NCBI GenBank assembly: GCA_947461985.1
Contig: CANHNT010000148.1
Location: 1 to 5,320 of the forward strand
Length of the DNA stretch: 5,320 bases
Direction of reading: 5' to 3'
Source: Bacteroidota bacterium
Lineage (GTDB): Bacteria; Bacteroidota; Bacteroidia; Chitinophagales; Chitinophagaceae
The notes under the pieces are model-generated. The model ran no database searches and was not told the DNA's origin. It saw nothing but the letters and a program-made list of their open reading frames with translations. How positions within the stretch are numbered: the first letter of the stretch is position 1; every line of letters starts with the position of its first letter. Shown here piece after piece: positions 1-5,320 of the stretch. The translations under genes were made by a program, and so were the position numbers.

Positions 1-2109
1 CATACCATAAGCCGAATTAAAACGTTGGTTATAAAACTTCATCGCATTATCTAAATTGATATTAGCAAAATCTTTTGCTTCAGGAATTTCTTTACTTCTT
101 GGATGGTTGCTGAACATAAATTTATTTAATGTATCACCATAAAAACTTTGAGGATCAGATTTCATTTGAGCACTCATTTGCATTTGTCTGTTTTTAAATG
201 ACTCAAAAGAAATTTCATCTTTGCGTGCAGCAGTAGATTTTAAATACAATAGTTGCATCGCTGTTTCAAAATCTTTGTTTGATGATTTTCCACTCACTAT
301 TTCAGAGTTAATGTCTACAATCGTATTAACTGTTGCATTTTTACCTGTCATAAATTTTTGCAAATCAGTGTTTGAAAACTGACCATACCCCATTTCATCA
401 ACTACATTATTGCTATAATCTGCACTTTGAAAATCGGCCCCTTCATACAATGAAGCACCTCCGAATCGATATCCAGAAAACAAAACTTCATCATTTTTAA
501 AATCTGTTTTTTTAAATGTAACGGTTGCATAATTATCTAAAAACCAAGTAGTTGTTCCAGTTTTCTCATCTTTTACTTCTTTTATTATTTTACCTGGAGT
601 CGGTTCTTTTTCCAATAATTTTTTTGGCAACTCTTTTTCAGTATAAGCAACTGATTTTATTTTTAAACTAGCATCAACATAACCCATTAATTCTTTATCG
701 GTAGTTAATTTATCGGCAGTTTTGGTTGTCACTAACGCAAAATAGGTTTTATCAATATTAATATCTTCTTTGTATTTATTGACATCAGCCAACGAAATTT
801 TTGCTAAGTTTGTTTTCAATAAATTATATTCCCACTCAATGCCTGGTATTGGTTCATTGGTTAAAAAGTGTCTCACCAATTCATCAACTCTTGTTTTTGA
901 TTCTGTTTTGTCTCTTTCGTTGTATGTTTTTTCATACCCAGCCATCAACTCTGCTTTTGCTCTTTCTAATTCGGCAGCTGTAAATCCAAATTGTTTTACT
1001 TTTAAAGCCTCTGTAACCAATGCTTCTGTAGCTTCTTTAACTTTATCATTTCCAGCAATGGCAAACAATTGGAAACTTTCCCAACCTCTAGCCCATCCGC
1101 CTTCAATTCCTCCTCCACCAAAAATAAACGGTGGTGTTGCCGAATTTTTCAATTCTTCATAACGACTACCCAACATTGAATTAAATAATCCTTTATTAAT
1201 ATCATTCATGTACTCAGCTTTAGTAGTGGCCGTTTTACCTTTTTTACTGTTCCCAATAATCTGAATCATAGTATAAGGCATTTCTGGGTCGCTTAAAACC
1301 ATTGCTTTATTGCTTGTTCTTACTGGTAAATCATAAAACTCAGGTCTTGGTCTTGCATTCGTAGGATTTTTAAATCCACTAAATTTAGCAATAATTAATT
1401 TTTCTGCTTCTGCAGGATCAATGTCACCGACTACGCAAACGGCTTGTAAATTTGGTCGGTACCAATCTTTATGGAAACGCTTAATTACATCATGTTTAAA
1501 ATTTTTCAATAATTCATCATCGCCAATTGGTAAACGTTTAGCATATCGAGAGCCATTTAAATATTCAGGCAACCATTTTTGCATCATTCGATCATCAGCG
1601 CCTTTGCCCATTCTACTTTCTTCCAATACCACATTCCGTTCTTTATCAATTTCTTCATTTTCTAACAAGGCAGCACCGCTCCAGTCTGCAATAATTTGAA
1701 AACCTTTGTCAATTTTGTCTTTATCATCTGCCGGAATAGGCAAAATGTAAACCGTTTCATCGAAACTAGTATATGCATTTAAATCGGCACCAAAATCAAC
1801 ACCAATGCTTTGTAAATAATGAACGACTTCATTTTTGGGAAAGTTTTTCAATCCGTTAAAATTCATGTGTTCCATTAAATGCGCCAATCCTAATTGGTCG
1901 TCGTCTTCTTGAATAGAACCTGCATTGGTTACGATTCGTAACTCAATTTTCTTTTCTGGTTTTTTGTTTTGAATAATGTAGTACTTCAAACCATTCGGCA
2001 ATTGACCAACTTTTACTTTTTTGTCGATTGGAATTTTTTCATTTTGTGCATTTACTAAAAATGGCAAACAAACACACAGGATTGCTAAGAGGTTTTTTAA
2101 TGATTTCAT
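1..2109 (-). CDS. M16 family zinc metallopeptidase (PqqL/pitrilysin-like), exported, C-terminus cut by window edge
   Basis: The frame is open for 703 codons from the ATG at 2107-2109 to base 1 with no stop, so the C-terminal part lies outside the window; bacterial relatives usually have more than 900 residues. Residues 1-21 form a Sec signal peptide: a lysine-containing start, a hydrophobic core, then VNA before Gln22. There is no good lipobox, so a soluble periplasmic protein is likelier than a lipoprotein. The inverted zinc motif HLMEH is at residues 77-81 (1867-1881). The third ligand fits Glu157 in ERNVVLEE, 76 residues later, as the HxxEH-x75-E family pattern expects. RYAKRLPIG, about residues 188-196, is also typical of the active M16 half. 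From about residue 520 the second, normally non-catalytic half begins (ATVTFKKTDFKNDEV). The family degrades peptides in a closed chamber; the substrate cannot be told here. The upstream gene ends 80 bases away on the same strand. Confidence 0.93.
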   Translation of the reverse strand, partial: MKSLKNLLAILCVCLPFLVNAQNEKIPIDKKVKVGQLPNGLKYYIIQNKKPEKKIELRIVTNAGSIQEDDDQLGLAHLMEHMNFNGLKNFPKNEVVHYLQSIGVDFGADLNAYTSFDETVYILPIPADDKDKIDKGFQIIADWSGAALLENEEIDKERNVVLEESRMGKGADDRMMQKWLPEYLNGSRYAKRLPIGDDELLKNFKHDVIKRFHKDWYRPNLQAVCVVGDIDPAEAEKLIIAKFSGFKNPTNARPRPEFYDLPVRTSNKAMVLSDPEMPYTMIQIIGNSKKGKTATTKAEYMNDINKGLFNSMLGSRYEELKNSATPPFIFGGGGIEGGWARGWESFQLFAIAGNDKVKEATEALVTEALKVKQFGFTAAELERAKAELMAGYEKTYNERDKTESKTRVDELVRHFLTNEPIPGIEWEYNLLKTNLAKISLADVNKYKEDINIDKTYFALVTTKTADKLTTDKELMGYVDASLKIKSVAYTEKELPKKLLEKEPTPGKIIKEVKDEKTGTTTWFLDNYATVTFKKTDFKNDEVLFSGYRFGGASLYEGADFQSADYSNNVVDEMGYGQFSNTDLQKFMTGKNATVNTIVDINSEIVSGKSSNKDFETAMQLLYLKSTAARKDEISFESFKNRQMQMSAQMKSDPQSFYGDTLNKFMFSNHPRSKEIPEAKDFANINLDNAMKFYNQRFNSAYGM

Positions 2110-2140
2110 GTTTTTTATATTTAGAAATTAAAAGTAATGA

Positions 2141-2168
2141 ATCAATTATAAATTATCAATTATTAATT
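2141..2168. repeat. Two-unit 14-bp tandem repeat containing a small palindrome, in the gap before the M16 gene
   Basis: Two adjacent 14-base units, ATCAATTATAAATT (2141-2154) and ATCAATTATTAATT (2155-2168), differ at one position. The second unit with the following G contains the perfect palindrome CAATTA-T-TAATTG (2157-2169). It fills the middle of the 80-base gap between the deacetylase-like gene and the M16 gene, roughly 30-70 bases upstream of the M16 start. It could be a regulator site, a weak hairpin in the transcript, or replication-slippage debris in AT-rich DNA. A hairpin of only A-T pairs plus one G-C pair without a clear U-tract is not a credible terminator. The repeat is seen directly; any function is inference. 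Confidence 0.55.
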
Positions 2169-2189
2169 GCCAAACATTAAAGAAAAAAG

Positions 2190-3476
2190 CTAGCATTTTA
2201 CTAAAAACTCAATATACTTTTCTTTCCAACCCTTCCAAAGAGGCGCTGTTCCTAAAGAGAAATTATGCCAAATGGTAATTAAATTGCCATTTACTTTTTT
2301 TACCACAGCAGCATAATGAAGCATTTCTTCCAATGCTTGTTCAGCTGTGTTTTTTTGTTCATAAAACGAATTGCATTCCATATAACAAAATGGATGCAAC
2401 GTTAAATCGCTAACTTCATTTTTTTCAACATCAAACCATTTAAATGAACGGGACGTGCTGGCCCTGAAACCATTGATGCTGCCATATCCCATTGAGTAAT
2501 CTTCGGTGATGCCTACGTTAATCAAGTTTCTAAATGTTTCTGGCAATGTGAAACGAATGTAATGTTGCCGACTTTTTTTAACCTTTTTTAAAAGAAATAC
2601 TTCTTCTTGTAAAATATCAATTCTTTCGTGGCTTTTCCACGATGGATGAATCCCAATTTCGTATTTTGAATGAATAGTTGAAATTAATTCTTTCATTAAT
2701 GAGGAATGATTGTCTATATTTTTATCGTACTCACTGCCTTCTGAAAGCAAGAAAAAATAAATAGGCTTCAATGAAAACTGTTGATGAATTTCATCTAAAA
2801 ATTCGAAACTGTCATAAGGATCCTTCTCGTTTGCAAACAATACGTTCAATCTAAAAGAGATGTTTCTAAAATTGAATTTTACAAAGTCTTTCAGTGTTCC
2901 TGCAATATTCCTTACAATTCCTTTTCCTTTAAAACTGTATGCGATGTCGATATCATAGGTAGGTAACAGTTGAAATTTATTTTCTTTAAATTGTACTGAT
3001 TGATTTTTAACTAAAATATTTTTTTTCAGTTCTTCAATCCACAAATCAATTAAAGGAAGGTTCAAAAAATTATTTTGAAAAGCAATGCTTTGCGCATGAG
3101 GAAATCGAAAATACATATCGGGTTCATAGGGTAAATATTCTTCATATCTACTCAATAAATAAAAAACAGCCGCGAATAAATCAAATGGAATTTCGGTTTC
3201 ATTTGTTTGAAAAAAAACGGTTAGTTCGTTCCATTGCGTAAAATAAATTTCTTTTTCTACAATTTCTGTTTCAAACAAAAAACCAGTAGAACCGATGTGC
3301 AAATCGCTTTTTAAATTTTTATGAGAATAATTAATTCGAAAATACGAAGACGCTAAAAAATCGGTTTCAGAGGCAGTGAGTTCATATTCAACTCCTAAAA
3401 CTTCATTAAATATAAAATCTAAAACATACGTTAGTCGATTTGAAGTGAAAGCAGCATATAGTATAAATTTGTTCAA
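2190..3476 (-). CDS. Polysaccharide deacetylase-like protein with N-terminal DUF7033-type region
   Basis: This 428-residue protein resembles a Bacteroidota family with an N-terminal DUF7033-type region (about residues 1-165, including SRYEEYLP at 109-116) joined to a NodB-like carbohydrate esterase barrel. Visible barrel motifs are TYDIDIA (173-179, Asp175 and Asp177), GIHPSW (275-280, His277), RQH (303-305), DYSMGYGSINGFR (326-338), HPF (361-363) and IWHN (402-405). The family removes N- or O-acetyl groups from polysaccharides using a divalent metal; the substrate here is unknown. The usual HSxxH metal pair is altered: after His277 the next His is 283. No signal peptide is evident. The start is TTG (3474-3476): an in-frame TAA lies two codons upstream, and family-like sequence begins at once (ILYAAFTSNRLTYVLDF), so a later start would remove conserved residues. 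lutB ends 73 bases upstream on the same strand. Family assignment is good; activity is uncertain. Confidence 0.85.
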   Translation of the reverse strand: MNKFILYAAFTSNRLTYVLDFIFNEVLGVEYELTASETDFLASSYFRINYSHKNLKSDLHIGSTGFLFETEIVEKEIYFTQWNELTVFFQTNETEIPFDLFAAVFYLLSRYEEYLPYEPDMYFRFPHAQSIAFQNNFLNLPLIDLWIEELKKNILVKNQSVQFKENKFQLLPTYDIDIAYSFKGKGIVRNIAGTLKDFVKFNFRNISFRLNVLFANEKDPYDSFEFLDEIHQQFSLKPIYFFLLSEGSEYDKNIDNHSSLMKELISTIHSKYEIGIHPSWKSHERIDILQEEVFLLKKVKKSRQHYIRFTLPETFRNLINVGITEDYSMGYGSINGFRASTSRSFKWFDVEKNEVSDLTLHPFCYMECNSFYEQKNTAEQALEEMLHYAAVVKKVNGNLITIWHNFSLGTAPLWKGWKEKYIEFLVKC

Positions 3477-3549
3477 AAATTATTTTTTTAAGAATTGTAT
3501 TTTAATATCAACGTCTATGTGTTCATCATTTAAAATTCAACGCACCAAA

Positions 3550-4926
3550 TTATTTCTTGTCCTTCCACATATCTCTAAACGACTTATGAAACTCAAGTCC
3601 ATCCCGTCTTTTGCCCCAACTGTTTTTAAATAGAATAGAAACAATTTTAGTTTTCATACCAGCACCAGCTAAATCAACCATACTTCTATTGGTCATTGCC
3701 AATTTCCACATTTTCCAAGCGGTGTTTTCAGAAAAATCAGTATCATGTTTTTTAACTGCCAATGTTCTGTTGTAATGTAACATTCCGTGAATATTAATTT
3801 TTAACGGACAAACTTCGGTACAATTACCACATAATGTAGATGCATAACTCAAATGTTTAAATTCCTCAAAATCTTTTAAATGTGGGGTAATCACCGAACC
3901 AATGGGACCACTGTACGTAGCTCCATAAGTATGGCCTCCAATATTTTTATACACAGGACAAGCATTTAAACAAGACCCACAGCGAATGCAATACATACTT
4001 TCTCTCACATTCGGATCTTTCATTAAATTGGTTCTGCCATTGTCCAAAAGAATAACATACATTTCTTCAGGTCCATCCACTTCATGTGCTTTTTTAGGTC
4101 CAGTAAAAATTGAATTATAAACCGTCACATTTTGACCTGTGCCATAGGTAGCCAATAAAGGCCAAAATAAATTTAAATCATCCATCGAAGGAATCATTTT
4201 TTCGATACCCACAATAGCTATATGTACTTTTGGAAACGCAGTAGTTAAACGACCATTGCCTTCATTTTCAGTCACACAAACACCACCCACATCTGCTAAT
4301 AAAAAATTGCCACCCGTCACCCCTACTCCAGCGCTTGTATATTTTACACGCAAATTATTTCTTGCGACCAACGTAATTTCATTGGGTGTTAAATTGGGTT
4401 CTGTACCTAATTTTTCATGAAAAACCCGAGCACAATCTTCTTTACTTTTGTGCATCGCTGGCGTTACAATGTGATACGGAGTTTCGCCATCAAGTTGTTG
4501 AATGTATTCACCCAAATCGGTTTCCACACTTTCAATGTCATTTTTTTCTAAAAAAGCATTCAAATGAATTTCTTCCGTCACCATGCTTTTGCTTTTCACT
4601 ACCTGTGTAGCGCCATGTTGTTTGCAAATATCTAAAACGGCTTGGTTTGCTTCTTCAGCATCTTGAGCCCAAATAACTTTACCTCCATTTTTGGTAAAAT
4701 TTTGTTCAAATTGAACCAAATATTTATCTAAATTTTCAATGGTTTTCCATTTAATGTTTTTTGCTTTTTCTCGAGCAAAATCCAAATTAGCAAATTGTTT
4801 TTTACCTTTAATGACTACTTCATTATACTTACCAATGTTAAACGACAATTTGCGTTTATGTTCGGCGTCCATTGCCTTAATTTCACTTTTAGCTAAAAAC
4901 GCTTGCTTTAAATCAACTGCACTCAT
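3550..4926 (-). CDS. lutB: LutB-type lactate utilisation iron-sulfur protein
   Basis: This 458-residue protein matches LutB, a cytoplasmic iron-sulfur subunit of the LutABC L-lactate oxidation system (lactate to pyruvate). Residues about 60-300 form the LUD domain, with SMVTEEI (114-120) and VTENEGNGRL (218-227). A ferredoxin-like region follows: CIRCGSCLNACP (Cys313, 316, 319, 323), the family-typical GGHTYG and SGPIG, then CGNCTEVCP (Cys366, 369, 373). These seven cysteines should hold two [4Fe-4S] clusters with ligands shared across the two motifs. The last 60 or so residues match the LutB C-terminal region (DUF3390 type). Length is normal and the gene is intact. The ATG at 4924-4926 is the natural start, 20 bases below a good Bacteroidota -7 element, with no Shine-Dalgarno, as is usual in the phylum. 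LutA and LutC are not encoded beside it in this window: the next gene downstream is unrelated and the 394 bases upstream hold no convincing gene. Confidence 0.94.
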   Translation of the reverse strand: MSAVDLKQAFLAKSEIKAMDAEHKRKLSFNIGKYNEVVIKGKKQFANLDFAREKAKNIKWKTIENLDKYLVQFEQNFTKNGGKVIWAQDAEEANQAVLDICKQHGATQVVKSKSMVTEEIHLNAFLEKNDIESVETDLGEYIQQLDGETPYHIVTPAMHKSKEDCARVFHEKLGTEPNLTPNEITLVARNNLRVKYTSAGVGVTGGNFLLADVGGVCVTENEGNGRLTTAFPKVHIAIVGIEKMIPSMDDLNLFWPLLATYGTGQNVTVYNSIFTGPKKAHEVDGPEEMYVILLDNGRTNLMKDPNVRESMYCIRCGSCLNACPVYKNIGGHTYGATYSGPIGSVITPHLKDFEEFKHLSYASTLCGNCTEVCPLKINIHGMLHYNRTLAVKKHDTDFSENTAWKMWKLAMTNRSMVDLAGAGMKTKIVSILFKNSWGKRRDGLEFHKSFRDMWKDKK

Positions 4927-4946
4927 GGTGGTAAAATTTTATCCTG

Positions 4947-4977
4947 CAAATATAGTTGTGCATTGCTGGTTTTTTAA
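4947..4977 (-). promoter_or_regulatory. Bacteroidota-type promoter of lutB
   Basis: On the minus strand TATATTTG (plus 4947-4954) matches the Bacteroidota -7 consensus TAnnTTTG at every defined position. Twenty bases upstream is TTA (plus 4975-4977), two of three matches to the -33 TTG; the known spacing is about 17-23. Transcription would start near 4940-4943, giving a leader of about 15-17 bases before the lutB ATG. No operator or attenuator could be recognised next to it. The match is seen in the sequence; promoter activity is inferred. Confidence 0.65.
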
Positions 4978-5035
4978 TAGTAAGTTTTTATTTTTTTTAT
5001 GACTTCGATTAGTTTAACAACAGGAAGTTTTTAAA

Positions 5036-5149
5036 TTGAAGGCAAACCCATCCAAGAATATACAAACTACGTGGGAAATAAAGCAAATTAGAGCAGTGTA
5101 CAAAAAGTTAGAAGCGAAGGCTATAAATAGAAACTATTTAAAACCTTAA
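5036..5149 (+). other. Doubtful 37-codon open frame, or remnant of a coding sequence
   Basis: A frame starting at TTG (5036-5038) and ending at TAA (5147-5149) encodes a basic, mostly hydrophilic peptide of 37 residues with segments such as TTWEIKQIRAVYKKLEAKA. There is no ATG, and an in-frame stop lies at 5015-5017. A neighbouring frame over the same bases also reads as protein-like (IEGKPIQEYTNYVGNKAN, 5035-5088) and is interrupted by stops at 5032-5034 and 5089-5091. The island is less AT-rich than the DNA on either side. Two protein-like frames over the same bases are compatible with a frameshifted remnant, but also with chance. I do not recognise a family and do not consider it an established gene. 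Confidence 0.15.
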
Positions 5150-5198
5150 AATATTAGTTAGAAAAAAATTTAAAGTAATTACATCATATTAGTTTCTA
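5128..5198. repeat. 9-bp inverted repeat with 53-base spacer
   Basis: TAGAAACTA (5128-5136) and TAGTTTCTA (5190-5198) are perfect reverse complements. A direct repeat of ATATTAGTT (5151-5159 and 5186-5194) overlaps the right arm. The arms are short and the spacer long, so a stable RNA hairpin is unlikely; paired protein binding or chance in AT-rich DNA are both possible. No target-site duplication or transposase is associated with it. Confidence 0.35.
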
Positions 5199-5267
5199 CA
5201 TATATATAATTAATTGACATTCAATTTTTTAAAATTTAAAAATAAATTAGAAATTAAATCGACGTTA

Positions 5268-5299
5268 TTGCATTTTGTTTTAAAATTATTCTATTTTTA
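5268..5299 (+). promoter_or_regulatory. Weak candidate promoter pointing out of the window
   Basis: On the plus strand TTG (5268-5270) is followed after 21 bases by TATTTTTA (5292-5299), which matches five of the six defined positions of the Bacteroidota -7 TAnnTTTG (the final G is A). The spacing is acceptable. In DNA this AT-rich such matches arise easily, and no downstream gene is visible before the window ends 21 bases later, so this stays a weak suggestion of a divergently transcribed gene to the right. Confidence 0.2.
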
Positions 5300-5320
5300 G
5301 CCCACAATAGCTTTTGAAAA

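Larger units (their letters stand above)
4927..5320. other. Intergenic region upstream of lutB, no convincing gene
   Basis: This stretch of 394 bases is strongly AT-rich, apart from a less AT-rich island at about 5030-5125. Stops occur in all frames, and the longest open stretches are only about 40 codons. It contains the lutB promoter at its left end, a doubtful 37-codon frame (5036-5149), a 9-bp inverted repeat (5128-5198) and a weak outward promoter candidate (5268-5299). No tRNA, riboswitch or CRISPR repeat was recognised. If a plus-strand gene starts to the right of the window, this would be a divergent promoter region. Confidence 0.6.

Noticed and set aside
770..1699. Plus-strand open frames at 770-1162, 801-983 and 1421-1699
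   Set aside because: They lie opposite the M16 peptidase frame, which has a signal peptide, zinc motif and continuous family similarity. Their peptides are low-complexity (Ser, Phe, Leu, Pro rich), as expected for antisense shadows.
2110..2189. A separate promoter for the M16 gene
   Set aside because: The best candidate (TAATTTAT with a TTG 15 bases upstream) lacks the TTTG end and the normal spacing; TAATGTTTG has one base too many between TA and TTTG and no -33 partner.
2183..2194. GCTAGC followed by a T-run at the end of the deacetylase-like gene as a terminator
   Set aside because: A 6-base palindrome has no loop and cannot form a terminator hairpin; the gene's stop codon lies within it.
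3376..5002. Plus-strand open frames at 3376-3633, 4386-4610 and 4739-5002
   Set aside because: They are antisense to the deacetylase-like and lutB genes or to the lutB promoter, and have no recognisable motifs.
5015..5116. Hydrophobic minus-strand frame of about 33 codons
   Set aside because: It has no ATG and is bounded by close stops. Its hydrophobic look follows from complementing a Lys- and Asn-rich plus-strand stretch.
5214..5219. TTGACA on the plus strand resembling a sigma-70 -35 box
   Set aside because: No TATAAT-like partner lies at proper spacing, and Bacteroidota do not use the enterobacterial consensus.
1..5320. A defence, mobile or otherwise novel multi-gene system
   Set aside because: All three genes fall in known families with intact frames. 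No transposase, integrase, nuclease, toxin-antitoxin pair, CRISPR repeat or RNA gene was seen.

Overview
The window looks like an ordinary chromosomal stretch from an AT-rich member of the Bacteroidota, most likely Flavobacteriia. Four observations point there. The coding regions are AT-rich with strong A/T third positions. The starts lack a purine-rich Shine-Dalgarno sequence. One promoter fits the Bacteroidota pattern (TTG-like -33 and TAnnTTTG -7). The three genes also belong to families typical of that phylum. No mobile element, CRISPR array, RNA gene or phage gene could be identified.

All three recognisable genes lie on the minus strand, so transcription runs from the right of the window to the left. 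In that order they are: (1) a lutB-type lactate-utilisation iron-sulfur protein (4926 to 3550), complete; (2) a polysaccharide-deacetylase-like protein with an N-terminal DUF7033-type region (3476 to 2190), complete, probably starting at TTG; (3) an M16 (pitrilysin/insulinase) zinc peptidase with a signal peptide (2109 to the left edge), missing its C-terminal part because the window ends. The gaps are 73 and 80 bases. No convincing terminator lies in either gap, so partial co-transcription from the lutB promoter is possible but not shown.

The three products do not form an obvious pathway. LutB would act in the cytoplasm in L-lactate oxidation. The deacetylase-like protein has no visible export signal. 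The M16 peptidase is predicted to be exported to the periplasm. The usual partners of LutB (LutA and LutC) are not in the window.

The right end (4927-5320) has no convincing gene. It holds the lutB promoter, a small less AT-rich island with short open frames that may be decayed coding sequence, a 9-bp inverted repeat and a weak candidate promoter pointing out of the window. I found no previously undescribed system. The points most worth checking are the forced TTG start, the unusual metal-site spacing in the deacetylase, and the LutB gene standing apart from LutA and LutC.
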